Part shown: in pieces, positions 1-11,990 of the stretch
How positions within the stretch are numbered: position 1 is the stretch's first letter
Layout: every line of letters starts with the position of its first letter
Origin: Chamaecyparis obtusa
Lineage: Eukaryota > Streptophyta > Pinopsida > Cupressales > Cupressaceae
Length of the DNA: 64,000 nt
Direction: 5' to 3'
Assembly: GCA_027943335.1 (NCBI GenBank)
Contig: BSBK01007022.1
Coordinates: forward strand, 310,001-374,000
Notes under the pieces: model-generated
The model's database searches: none
The model's input: the letters and a program-made list of their open reading frames with translations, nothing else
Told to the model about the DNA's origin: nothing
Made by a program: the position numbers and the translations under genes

Positions 1-96
1 AATATGGGCACCTCCCATCTTCATTGGATCACACATGGTAACAACTCTCCCAGAAGCTCCATTAGCATTACTTATGGAAAAATAGAAGCTTGACTA
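1..96. other. Left flank, unassigned
   Basis: No gene or repeat boundary is recognisable here. It lies outside the likely left end of element A, whose LTR seems to begin with TGTGATATAG at 97. Confidence 0.3.
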
Positions 97-1616
97 TGTG
101 ATATAGAAAATGGTGATCAATGGTAGATCCCCACTTTATATATACATTGAAATACCAAACCCCACCCTTAGATCCAATTTTATTAGTACAACCCAAAATG
201 GATGAAGGGGTCCTAATGCACGATCTAGAAAAATGAGAGATTTGAAGGTGGTATTCCCTATACATAAAGAAATGTATGTATATGGAATTTAAAGTATGTA
301 AAACACTTATGCAATGATAAAGAAGATGATAACCAACAATTTATGATATTAGATCTAATGTATCAAACTAAGTGCTAAAGGAAAATAAGAATGATCTAAT
401 CACCTTGATTTCTAGAAGAGGACAAGTGAACTTTAGATTTGCAATTGACTGTCAAAAACTTGTTAGAAATAGGAACCATCTGGGATCTAGAACTCTGAGA
501 CCTGTAACTTCTAATCTTGAAATTTTTAGATTCTCAGGAAAATGCCAACCTAAGTCAGCCTAGTCCTAAAAAGTTCTCTTAGTTCTGGAAGGGTAAAAAT
601 TTGATAAAACATGTAGAGGATCAAACCCTATTTTTGAAACCCTAAAAATATGGATCTTTAAATGCACCAAATGTTCTTGTACACAAGAAAAATGGGGAAA
701 TTATTGTGGAAAGGGGATGGCCTTGGTCAAGCACTTGTATAGGAATTAAAATTGAAAGGAAATGATAAATGCATGTAAAACAAGACAAATGTAACTATTC
801 ACCTTGCTTGTTAAAATCTCATGGATGGATGCGGATCCGATAAACCCATGAAGATGTATGATTGAAATGTGTTGTGGAATCAAGGATGTCTACACAAATT
901 AAATTTTTCTAAACTTTCCAAATCCAAGATCTTGAATGTATGTATGCTTGATCACTTCAATGGAGAAGGAGAGGAAGAAGGATGGGTGTGGATCTTCTTT
1001 CTTTCTTGTGAATTCCTCTACTTGGCCACCATGGAAGAGAGAAACTTACATCAATAAGAGAATATTTCCTTTGAATGGATCTTTAATAGAAGGAAACTTG
1101 GAAATATTTAGTTGGAATTCTTGTCTTCCAATATTGAATCCCAAAGAGCACTTGAAATCACTAATAATTACTTGCACATAAAATCTTGATTGCATAAAGA
1201 TGGATTAATTGCACATAGAATGAATATTGTGGATGATCATGGATGTCAAAATGAGGAGCTTTCATGTCTATTTATACTCATTTTGGGATCCAAAATTTAT
1301 AGGATGACAATGATCAAGAGCGGGAAAATAAATATCCCCACATTGGACTCAGAGCCCATTAAAAGACAACCTCAAAGTACTAGGAAAAATTGGGTCAGCC
1401 TAGTCTAGGACTATGTTGAATTTGGCCTAGTATCAAAGAGGCACATTTTGAAATGGTCTTTAGGATGTGGGAAGTGTGAAGAGATCCAAGGGGAAAGGAA
1501 AAATATGAGTGAGAAATCAAGAATAATCACATCTAGATCTAGGAAATCACTAAAATGGGGCCCAATGGCTCCTAGAGATTCTAAATGAATGGGTGCTAAC
1601 TTTTTAGGATGGTACA
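97..1616 (-). repeat. Element A left (3') LTR
   Basis: The first 130 bases match 42,455-42,584. The inner end is inferred from GGTACA at 1,611-1,616 followed by TTTAGGCCCCATTTT, which on the minus strand is a purine-rich tract directly before a TGTACC start. Small reading frames inside (for example around 869-1,181) have no recognisable motif and are treated as chance. The inner boundary is an inference because the partner LTR is truncated in the window. Confidence 0.45.
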
Positions 1617-2669
1617 TTTAGGCCCCATTTTAGTGGGAGTATGAGGAAAAATCATGCTTATAGTAAATTAGATCAAATGTATAAGATTATGTTATCAAGG
1701 TTATGGAGATAAGGAAACATCAAGCCCCCAAGTGACTTAAGTCCTCATCAAATCCAAAATTTAGATAAGAGAGACATCTCTTTAGAGAGAGAGAGAGAGT
1801 GATCACCTTAGCCTAGTAAGATTGTGTGTCTTACTATGAACCACACAAGGGAGGCACTATAAAAGATAGCATTGAAAGTTATATTAGGCTTGTGAACCAT
1901 GCTATTCAATCCATCAAGGATCTTTCCTTCACAAAAGTGTATCCAATAAGGGATCTGACAAAGGAATGACCTATCCTATGGGAATGCAAGCTTCCTTAGG
2001 GTTCAACAAAGTAAAGGAAGGATTTTTTGTTTAGGAAAGTGTATCCATATGGGATCCAAAAGAGTGATATATCCTAAGGGAAGGTAAGCTTCCTTAGGGA
2101 TTGAAAAGAAAAGGAGGATTTTTCATTAAGGAAAGTGTATCTAGTAAGGGATCCAAAAGAGTGACTTGTCCTAAGGGAAGGTAAGTTTCCTTAGGGATCA
2201 AAAAGAAAAGAAGGATATGCCCTTAAGGAAAGTGTATCTATTAAGGGACCCAAATGAAAAGAAACATTTAAATGGTGCATGTGTGCAAAATGTGAGTGGA
2301 GTGTAGTCCCCCACGTTAAATAAACTACAAACACCATAATGGGAAAAAGTGCTTTAACAAAGCGTAGATGCATCCAATAGAAATGTTTCCATTGTGAAAT
2401 GCTCCCAAGAAAGGAAAAATCAATGGAAGTAAAAACATGAAAAATGAGAGAACAAAAGGGATCTACCAACTTTGGGGTCAGTATAATTATATGATAATAT
2501 GTGATATATTATGTCAAAATAAAATGTCATCATCCCCCAAAGGAAGTAGAACTGTAACACAATGGAAGAAAAGAACCTAAGAGTTACAAAGAAGAGTCTT
2601 TTTGGACTGTCATCACATTGACCAAAAATAGTTGGTGTCTACTATTTTGCATCATCCCAAGAAGATAAC
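1617..2669 (-). other. Element A 3' untranslated region with tandem repeats
   Basis: Non-coding stretch between the inferred 3' LTR of A and the insertion point of B. It contains a (GA)n run near 1,786-1,799 and about 3.3 tandem copies of a 96-102 bp unit (see the separate entry). The block 2,535-2,560 has a C-rich tract that is purine-rich on the minus strand. Confidence 0.4.
1934..2260. repeat. About 97-bp tandem repeat, 3.3 copies
   Basis: Units begin with AAAGTGTATC at 1,934, 2,036, 2,132 and 2,229 (spacings 102, 96 and 97). Each continues with a GGGATC-type block, a CCTAAGGGAAGGTAAG-like block and CTTCCTTAGGG. The last copy is partial. Copies are diverged by point changes and small indels, so the array is not fresh. 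Confidence 0.85.
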
Positions 2670-3146
2670 CATTGGTGTAATTAAATATTCCTAATTACAC
2701 TTTACTTAAGTTTACTTAGGATAATGCACTTGCATATTAGTTGTCATGTAGACACCTAGGAGTTTGAATTTGATTTTAGCACATGGTGTAGGATAATTTC
2801 TACTTTATGTGTGAGATCCACCTTTAGTGCTCTTATCACATTATCATCTTCTCATTGTTGTACATGTTGCACATACTCAATTGTATAATGGAGGATGATC
2901 CACCTTTGGTGGATATGTGATTGCACCTAGTGTGAATGATAGGTTATCATTTTCATATCTCCTAGTTATCATTCATTGCCTATATATTCAAGTACATCTA
3001 CTTTGTATTTATCATTTATGTGTCTATTATTTTTATCATTATTCAATCAATCATTGGATCATATCATCTTTCCTATCTCTCTTGTGTTATCAATTGAGCT
3101 TCTAGATCTTGGCATTTTCATTCTTTTCCTTAGGAAAATTCTTACA
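2670..3146 (+). repeat. Element B 5' LTR
   Basis: Direct copy of 38,230-38,706, ending CTTACA, followed at once by the primer-binding site. By eye roughly a tenth of positions differ from the 3' LTR. Confidence 0.88.
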
Positions 3147-3159
3147 TGGTATTAGATCC
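3147..3159 (+). promoter_or_regulatory. Primer-binding site of element B
   Basis: TGGTATTAGATCC directly abuts the LTR end and resembles the TGGTATCAGAGC site that pairs with initiator methionine tRNA in plant Ty1/copia elements. Confidence 0.75.
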
Positions 3160-3615
3160 ATAGAAGATTTCATTGCATAGCCATTGGAGAGCTATTTGTC
3201 TCATATTTTGGAGGTACATGATTTATATTCAAAGGTTTAGTAGCTTGTGGGAGTGTCTAGAGAAATTTTTGACCTCACCATTGTGTCCCGGTGAATTTTG
3301 ACTATAAATATTCATATAAGTCAAATTTAGGCTCATGTATTTGCTAACTTCATCAAATTTTCAAATTTTGGACCCCTCACCATATAAAGTTTTGATTTGG
3401 TAGTCCGAATTTGAGAGGCCATAACCTAGTCATCTGGGATCCTTTTTCAAAGAAACTTTTTTTTGCTAGAAATTCCTAATTTTTTTAGTGGTGCAACTAT
3501 TTTTTGGTTTTGGTGAACAAATTTTGTAGAAATAATAGTTTTTGGTGACTGTACCTACCCAATCCTTGATTTTGCAACTTTGGAGGCTCCGTTCAAGCTC
3601 ATTCAAACACATTTT

Positions 3616-4315
3616 TGTTACTTGACAAAATCCTCTACAAGTAATTAATAGGAAATCAATGATGATTTTGATCAGATTATCATTACTGGAAAATAACATA
3701 AGGAATAGAGATGAAGAAATGAAATACATATTGACAAAAGACACTATCATAAGTGTTATCAAAAATAGGAAGATTTATCAACATAAAGGAAATTCTATTA
3801 GAAAAGGTTATCAGAAAGCATTAGCGGTGAAAGAAATAAAAGGTTACAAACAAGGATGACATCAAATTAGAAAAATAGTTTATGGAAGATTGATAAACCC
3901 TAATTAGGGAAAGAAAGTATAAGAGGAGATCTAAGGTAAAGGAAATAAATGAAGATATAGATGCATACAAATATATAGAGATACAGATTAGAGGACACAG
4001 ATAGAAGTGAAGGGCTATGTTATCAAAAAAATTCAAAGGATTGGAGATTAGAGAAGAAGAAGAGAGAAACTAGATCTTATAAATTTTTGGAGAAATCATC
4101 TATAGGTCAAATTTCTTGTTGATTTATTCCTAATAGTTTAGTAGCAAGAGTGTGAAATACCTTAACCAACTAGTCTCTAACCGGACTTAGAAGTTCTATT
4201 TAGGAACTTATTGTAAATCCTTTAACAGGGTGAACACTATATAAGTGGGATAAAATCTCTTAATAGAGTAGCCTTTAATAGGACTTTCAATACTCCTAAT
4301 AGGGTATTAAACACT
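3616..4315 (+). repeat. Element C 5' LTR, left piece
   Basis: Matches the start of the 3' LTR at 32,923 with roughly 15 percent differences by eye. A TATATAA box lies at 4,238-4,244, matched at 33,544-33,550 in the other LTR. It is interrupted by element D after ACACT (4,311-4,315) and resumes at 27,589. Confidence 0.85.
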
Positions 4316-5214
4316 TGTATACAAATAAATGTACCTTCATAGAATTAGGGTTAATCACCAACAATAAGTAAAATAATAACTAAATACAACCACAATTGAG
4401 CAACTATTTAACAAAATCAATGATTAATTGAGAATCCTATGGCTCTCTAACTAAGATGTTAATGAGTGAGCTCTCAGCAAGCTCTCACTAATGACAGTCC
4501 TAGAATGAGAATGATGAAGATAAAACAGTGCTAAAGCTAACAATTATCAAGATAAATGCTAAAATTGCTCTCAGATGCTTTTCTAAATTCAAATTGCAAG
4601 AGGTTTGATGCAATTCTCAGATAGGTGGTTGATGAATTATGAAGGATTTAGCCTTCCTTTTATAGATTTTCCAATGGTAGGGGGTGTAGTTGTGTTTAAT
4701 CATGATTGAGTTGGGGTTAAGTCTTTGGTTCCACCATTTGAAGACAAAGCAAAGTTTGTGTCCTCAAAGCTTGGGACAAGCAGACAAGATGGATGGTTGA
4801 GATTCTTTTTCACTTTGAGTGAATGAGATTCAATTTGGCTTGATCCATGTGAATGTCTTTCCTCAAATTTCATTGGTTGATTGATTTTCCTCTCCTTTTG
4901 GTTTGTTGAGAGTAATTGATTTTTATTAATTGATTTAATTGATTTATTTTAGCCATGTACCCCTTGAATGGATTGAATCTTATTTAATCCAAGACTATAC
5001 AATTAATTGAATTAATTGTATTTTGATTTGATTGCACTTGATTAAAATGCTCTCAATTTTGATTGATATCGAATTAAGACTTGATTTTCATTTTGATTGG
5101 CTAATTGTGCATTGTGATTCAATTGATTCAATTTTGTCCTTGATTTTCTTTGATTTCACTTGGTTTTCTTTGAATTATCATTAAATTGTCTTTGTCCATT
5201 TTTAGGTGATTACA
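4316..5214 (-). repeat. Element D 3' LTR
   Basis: 899 bp. My hand alignment to the other D LTR finds about 19 differences, near 2 percent. The stretch 4,900-5,170 is built largely from TTGATT-like words, a low-complexity sequence shared by both LTRs. Confidence 0.92.
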
Positions 5215-6794
5215 AATGCCCCTCTTTGAGTTGACGTGCGAAGCATGTCGATTCAAAGAATACTTTGATCTTGCTTGATGATAGGTCCTGATTCATTGAT
5301 GGTCGATCCTTGATGTTCATTTTTAATGTCTTTTGATGGTTGATCCTCTGATTCTCGATATGAAATTGCTGTAGATAATGATTGATATGAAACTCTCTTA
5401 ATTGATGCGGTTCTCTACTGATTGTTCTCGATATGATGATTGATTTGCTGATTGATCCTGATATGATGTTTGATTTGATGATTGATATAATGCCCCTTTC
5501 GTTTGATTATGAAAATTTTTCTGATAACAGCTTTTGATTTGATTTAATGATCGATCTCTGATTTCCATTGATGTTACTGATGATGTTGATCTGATTATCT
5601 AATGGTATGCCCCCTTAGAAATGAAACATATTGTTGTTTTCGATAGATAAGTTTAAATGTTTGATTGATATGTTTTCATTTTTGAAAAACACTTTATGAT
5701 ATGCCATACTTCTCAATTTACCCTAGTAAATGCAATAGATTCATATAGGTCAAAGTCATTTCTTACCTCAAAATTAGGTCAAATTTAGCTTAAATAGGTT
5801 GAAAAACCTAGATTTACTATTCATTTTCACTTTTGACTTCTTTGATTTTGCTCTGGTTCTGCTTGGATTTTTGAGATGGTTGTGCCTATTTGAGAGCATC
5901 GATTCGAGTAGTGTCAGAGATATGCAAGGCCACTTGACTATGGACCTCTGATAAGTACTTTTCAAACCTCAGTATTGCATTTATTGCTCATTAATTAGCA
6001 TTTATTACATTTCCCAATTTCATTATTGCTTTGAAATATTTAATTCACGCTTATGCAAATTTTAATGTCGCCTAACACTATTAAATGTCACATCCATGGT
6101 TTTTATTGTCACTTACCAGTATTTCAATGTCGCTTATCGACTTTTCTTGTTGCCTAAGGCTAAATGATTCACGTGTAGCCTTAGGTTTTAAAAACTAGAT
6201 TCCTTAAGTTTTTACACCTATGAAACCCTAGCAATTTGATGTTGCCTAAGTCAATTTAGTGTCGCCTATGAAAAATTTGTCGCCTAAGACAAAAGTAATG
6301 TTGCCTGACAAAAATTGTGTGTCGCTTAAGGAAATGTCACCTGCGATGAATAAAATCACGCCTGCAGCATTTTTCTCAGAATTTTCACTTGTACTTGACT
6401 GTTTTCTTTTTAAAAAAAATATTTAATGCATCAAGATGACTGATTAGAATAATATGATTAGGTCAGTTACATTTGAACTAAACAATTGATTAGGATATCA
6501 GTATAATAATAACAACAAAGTTGATTTGTCAATCTGTTATGATAGGGTGATGGTCTAATATTTTACTCTCAATATCTAGAGATATAAAACAAAAATTTTC
6601 CTTCCACAAAATATAGAGTTAGGAGTTTTGATGTGCTCATGATGAGAAAATGGATTTTAAAATAACTTGAACAAATTTAGATGTTCCTTGATATAATATG
6701 CTGATATGATTCTTTGTTCTTTCCCAAACAGGCTAACTTCCTTGTGTTATATATCCGATCAGTTCCATCATGGGTTATTGATCTTGGATAGACA
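5215..6794 (-). other. Element D region between 3' LTR and antisense PMD frame
   Basis: Non-coding. It holds the purine tract next to the LTR, a TTGATT/GATGATTGAT-rich stretch (5,270-5,560), and a cluster of about ten short motifs of the form GTCGCCTA (6,066-6,366), described separately. Confidence 0.5.
6066..6366. repeat. Cluster of GTCGCCTA-like motifs (3' side of element D)
   Basis: GTCGCCTAA, GTCACTTAC, GTCGCTTAT, GTTGCCTAA (twice), GTCGCCTAT, GTCGCCTAA, GTTGCCTGA, GTCGCTTAA, GTCACCTGC and TCACGCCTGC occur about every 20-60 bases. The variants differ mostly by C/T or G/A, as expected from decay of methylated CpG. Confidence 0.7.
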
Positions 6795-8512
6795 TTGACT
6801 ACAACTAAGTACCATGTTATAGAGCTTTGTGGTTTGAGCTTCCTTCTCGATCTTCCCCAGGTCTAGTTCAATTGTGGGTTATTGAAAATTGTGGCAGAGT
6901 GTTGGCACTCTGACCACAATACTTTCCATCTTCCTCATGGTGAGATGACGATCATGCCCAAGGATGTGTATCGTTTGCTATGGATTCCCTATCAAGGAGA
7001 GATTGTTAATTATGACTCTGTGTATGATTCTACTATCTTCCAATGAGTGTTCGGAGATAATTTGATTGATGATGATATGATCACATGGCCACAGTTTGCT
7101 TCTTTCCCTACATTCCTTGCAGTTCTAGGTTCACTGATTGGTGGTCTACTTCTTCCTGACCGATGAGGTCACAATTTTTTTGTTGGTTGGGGTAGGATTT
7201 TAGAGGATTTACTAGCACAGCCTCGATGTTTTGATTGGGTTCTTGCGTACTAGCTCAGTTATATCAAGATCTTCATGAGGTGGTGTACAGAGAGAGTTCT
7301 TCCTTGTCTATTGGTGCTATTATTCTCCAGTTATGGATTTGGGAGCATCTTTCAATTACCAGGCCTATTTCTGATAGGAGACAACCGCGTGGATATCCTT
7401 ATGCTTTTTTGTATACTAGTATGGTGATTCAGCATCATTTAGGTCATCTAGATTATTGGAGACATCAGATAGATGATCTTGATCGAGTTACATGGTGTCC
7501 CTACCTTGATTGTGATTTATGGTGGGAGGATGATGATGAGTTGCCATATATGTTTAGTCCTTGTTGGATGATTGGTCGATTAGATACTATTATTGAGCAG
7601 TTTTGTTTTGGTCAAGTTTCCAGACAGTATGGTAGGATATAGGATATGCCTCTGGGAAATGCCTTATATGCACGACTTTAGGCCAAGAGATCTTTATGGG
7701 GCCCTTGTATTGATTATCAGTTAGCCTTGGCTCAGATTGCTACTATGCCTTTCTATAGATGGGAGATGTTGACAGGCATGTCAGATATAGGGATGTCCCA
7801 TGAGTATCAAAACTGGTGGTCTCAAAATAGGTTTATTCATTTCATAGATCTAGCGGAGCTTATTCCAGATCAACGTGGTGGTGGTGGTGGTGGTGATGAT
7901 GGGCGTGGTGGTGGTAGACATTGGAGGCATAGAGGACGTAGAGATCCTCATGTTATTGCTGGTAGAGGATGGGTGAGGGATGGACATGGTTGAGATAGAG
8001 CCAAAGATAGGCAGGTTGATGTAGTCCATATAGTTCATCCTAGAGCAATTAGACAGGATAGAGTTCATTGACAGCAGTGAGCTCAGAGACAGGCTCATGT
8101 TGAGGCTGCTAGATAGGTTCCTGAGGGTTTAGTTCCTTTAGTATAGTTACAGAGAGTTTCCCTAGCATAGCAGGATGATGATGCTCAGTAGGTTCAAGGT
8201 CAGCAAGTTCTAGCATAGCATATTCCACAGCTAGTTCATTAGCCACAGGATCATGGATAGGATCCACAGGATGCTCCCATTATTCGTTCTTTAGCCCGAA
8301 ATATGCAGTCTATGAGGATAGAGATTTCTACTATTGTGGGGCATTTAGATAAAGTTGCTGCCTTGATGCAACATTTTCTTTCAGCCATGATTGTTCAGAG
8401 ACCAAGTGGAGCGAGCACTTCTTAGGCTCCTCCTTCACAGGATGATAGAGATCCAAGTGGTTTTGGTGTTGCGGGATCGAGATTGATTGATAACAGATTC
8501 ACTTATCATTGA
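6795..8512 (+). pseudogene. Antisense plant mobile domain (PMD, MAIN/MAIL1-like) frame carried by element D
   Basis: On the strand opposite to gag-pol, between integrase and 3' LTR, a broken frame shows PMD hallmarks: FHLPHGEMTI and DVYRLLWIPYQGEIV (about 6,925-7,010), then LAQLYQDLHEVVYRES (about 7,250-7,300) and LQLWIWEHL (about 7,330-7,355), then RWEMLTGM and WWSQNRFIHF-like blocks (7,750-7,840). A Gly/Arg-rich run follows (7,873-7,970) and a Gln-rich tail ends at 8,512. The first part is in one frame and the rest in another, with a shift near 7,235, and there are several in-frame stops, so it is not functional here. PMD proteins are plant nuclear factors linked to gene silencing and genome stability, and PMD frames also occur in transposable elements. 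Extra antisense ORFs at this place are known for the Tat lineage. Confidence 0.8.
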
Positions 8513-10469
8513 TGTCCTCTGTTGCACATTTCATATTTTTTGATTGATCAAAATTTTTGATGTACCACTTTCATGATATTGTATCTGGATATACTTTGAT
8601 GTACTAGATCCTTTGAGAAACATTCATTTGATGATATATGATGATCTATTCCTTCATCTCTATTGATGACTTGATTTATGAGATTATCTTTATATGCAGC
8701 TATATGATGTTTATGATGCATTTACCTTTATGTGATGGATGCAATATATCTTATTTTTATGATATAGATAGATGGATGCATTGTTGTATGGATATTATGA
8801 GATGTTTTCTATTTTTCAATGTATGGATGCAAATTATTTTATGATCAGATGAATATGGATGATCCTATGTTTTTGTATTTTCAAATGTATGCAATTCTAT
8901 CCATAACTACATGTATGCAAATGATGTATGAGTAATGATTCTTTTTCTTTTCCAAATAATGACTAATGATTAATGATATGCATGTATGCAAAAGATAATC
9001 TCATTTTTGTTGTTTTGGGTCTAGAATCATGATGTTTGAATTAAATCCTCCCATTTCATTTTTCCCCTTGCAATTTAAGCTAAGAAAGGCAAAACAAAGA
9101 TATACAATGCACTTAATCTAACATGTATGTAGCTAACTATCATTATTCAAGATTTAGAGCTTATAATCATCATTGAGCATTTTTGGATCCCATTTTTTAG
9201 TACAATCATCACTAGTTCAACTATGACGATATGAATACTTTTGCCTTTTTCCTTGCTTTCCCATCAGTCTCTTAGGTATGAATATCACTAATTGAAGCCA
9301 ATCATGAGAGTGTGAATACTAATTTTGTTAGATTCTATGTTGCAAGTGGATGTTGGTATTATGATATTGAAGATCAAAATAGCCAAGGTATTTGTTTGCA
9401 TAAACAAGCAGAAATCTCCATTTTATCCTATGTACAAGTTCTCGATGATTCTTTGATGATCACGTCCTTAGAAAAATAATACATGATTTAAAACTTTTAT
9501 TTTAAGATAGTCATTCAAAAATCAAGAAAATATCATCCTTTCATCATAGCTTGTCTAGTCTAAAACTTTCATCGATTCACTAGAAAGAAATGATTTCATC
9601 AGTTGAGTCAACACTTAGAAAAAATTTTGGCCATGTTTTTCAAATCCATAGTTCAATTGTAGTTCCATCCATTTCAAATTTTTAATCCTGATAAAGGGTA
9701 AGGTCATTTAAGTTCTTGGATCAAATTTTCATTTTAGGCTCACATTGGATTGGGATGTAGATTTGATTAAGTGTTCCTCTTTCGAGTGTGATGAATTGAT
9801 TCTCTGATTGAATAAAGCTTGTTGATGAATCCTTTCTCCTTGAGATTAGATTGCCCCTAGTTTGATATTGATTTTTTTTATGGGACTTAGGACAATTTTT
9901 TGATTAGGTGACCAAAATCTTAAGGTACTTGAAAATGCAACTGTGGGGTTTTATTATGCAATATATACAAATGCTGGCGAATGCAATATTAACAAGGTGA
10001 CCTTCTAAGTATGCAACTGACTTGGACTTTCAATGGTGCCTGTTTACTATATTTTCACTGATTGATTGGATCAAGCTTTTTTTTCTATTTTTAAAGCTTT
10101 TCTCTTTTTTTGCTACCAAGGTGCCTATTTGCTAGGTTTTCACCAAGGCACTTTTCTTCTTTTTCAATTTTTTTGTATTTTCCTTTTTTCAATTTTTTTT
10201 CATATTATCAAGGCACCTATTTACTAGGTTTCCACCAAAAAAACATTTTTTTGAGGATCATATTTGAATTTTTTTCCTTTCTTCATGCTCAATTTTCCAT
10301 TGTTTTTGATCTTTTGTGTTTTTCAAATGTTTTTGGTACTTTCATCTTTTCCAATGTTTTTGGTATTTTCAGCTTTTCCAATGTTTTTGGTGTTTTTAAG
10401 ATCTCTTTTGAATTATGTACAATAAATATGATGCTCTCCATTTGATACTCTTATACTCTTTCATCTACC
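8513..10469 (-). other. Element D non-coding stretch between PMD frame and integrase
   Basis: Rich in ATG/GATGATATG words at 8,570-8,960. From 10,032 it has three spaced copies of a GGTGCCTGTTTACTA-like block and a 27-bp tandem repeat (separate entry). A Phe-rich plus-strand reading frame at 10,110-10,445 is translation of that T-rich DNA, not a protein I can support. Confidence 0.4.
10032..10401. repeat. Two short repeat families 3' of integrase in element D
   Basis: Blocks similar to GGTGCCTGTTTACTATATTT start near 10,034, 10,120 and 10,213. Directly after, three tandem 27-bp units of TTTCCAATGTTTTTGGTATT type occupy 10,321-10,347, 10,348-10,374 and 10,375-10,401. Confidence 0.75.
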
Positions 10470-11990
10470 TTAGGTATAGAACCTCTTGAGATGTATGTTG
10501 TTTATGGGTTCTTGCAACTCTTCACCATCACAATCTGATAACTTGTATGTGTCGGTCCCAAAATCTTCAACAATGAGAAATGGTCCTAACCATTTTGCCT
10601 CCCACTTTCCTTTTTTCTCTCTTTTTGCTTGGTTCTTTGGATTTTCACGCAACACTAGGTCACCTATTTGGAATGTCCTTGGCTTGATGTGTTTATTGTA
10701 AGATCTTAACATTCTATTTTGGTACACCTTTAAGTGATCAAAGGCTTCTTTTTGTTTTTCATCCAAGAGTTCTAGTTATTGTAGCCTAGCCACCCTATAG
10801 TCTTCCTCATTTATCAATCCATTCATAGATATCCTCAAGGATGGAAGTTCTACCTCCAAAGGCAAAACTACTGCTATTCCAAAGGCTAAGGAGAAGGGTG
10901 TAGCCCCTGTTGGCGTCCTTATGCTTGTTCTATAAGCCCACAAGGTCAGGTTTATCTTGATATGCCAATCTCTACCAGAATTATCCACCGTTCTCTTCAA
11001 AATTTTCAATATATTTTTTTTTGTTGCTTCAGATTGTCCATTATCTTGAGGGTAATAGATTGAAGATGAATGATGTATCATATGAAATTTGGTGCACAAT
11101 TCCATTATGTCTTTGTTCTTGAAATGCCTTGCATTATCTGTTATAATGGCATGAGGTATGCCATATCTACAAATTATATGATTTAGGATAAACAAGGATA
11201 TTTATTTTCCTATTGAAGTTGATAGGGGTACAACTTCCACCCACTTAGTAAAGTATTTCATGGCTGTTATGATGAATTTATGCCCATTCAGAGATGGTGG
11301 ATGAATTATTCCTATTAGATCTAGACCCCACTAATAGAATGGCCAAGGTGTGGTCATTGGATGAAGTTCTTGCATCAACGCATATATCAAATTTCTGTGG
11401 AATTGACACTTCTTACAAGTTTTTGCAAAGTTACAAGAATCTTTTTCCATGGTAGGCCAAAAATATCCTATCCTAAGAAGTTTCTTAGCTAAAGATAATC
11501 CGTTTGAGTGTGATCCACAAATTCCTTCATGAATTTCTCGTAAGGCTAAGTTTGATTCTTCCTCTTCTAAAAACCTAAGGAGCATTCCGTCAAGACTTTT
11601 CCGATACAATGTTTCAGCAATTATAGTGTATTTGGCAGCTTGTCTAATGAAACTTTTCTTTTGGTTTCTGGTTTGATTGATAGGAAGTGTTTGGTCTTTC
11701 AAATAGATGTAAATGGGTCCATACCAAGGTGAGTCAGTTTTAGTAAGTAGGCAAATGGTGTAAGGATGGGCTAGGTCATACGTGGGTTGAATCACTTCTT
11801 CTACCAAGAACTCGTATCTATCACTCTGATCAAGCATCTGCAAAAGTGATGCTAAGGTTGCCATGGCATCTACTGCCTTGTTCTTTTCTCTTGGCACTTG
11901 TTCAAATGTGATGATTATGAAATACTTCTTGAGATTATCCACCATGGTTTTGTAAGGTACCAATGTCATCTTTAGTCTGATATTCTTCAT
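10470..11990 (-). pseudogene. Element D integrase
   Basis: The N-terminal zinc-binding region shows an H-x3-H-like IHEGICGSH block and CKKCQFH (about 11,550-11,400). The core has TDNARHF, then YYPQDNGQSEA with the catalytic Glu. The C-terminal part has the GPF/Y-type block KWEAKWLGPFLIVEDFG and ends in LKRFYT at 10,470. Reading frames 11,990-11,331, 11,195-10,776 and 10,766-10,470 share one frame and are separated by stops. The first catalytic Asp lies in the broken interval 11,330-11,196. Integrase inserts the cDNA copy into host DNA. This copy is not functional because of the stops. Confidence 0.9.

Noticed and set aside
3659..4036. Overlapping frames on both strands repeated at 33,127-33,342
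   Set aside because: They fall in the LTRs of element C and merely reflect that the LTRs are copies.
7850..8098. 82-residue Ser/Thr/Met-rich minus-strand frame
   Set aside because: Shadow of the Gly/Arg-rich PMD tail on the other strand.
10110..10445. 111-residue Phe-rich plus-strand frame
   Set aside because: It arises from T-rich repeats next to integrase of element D and has no coding signature.
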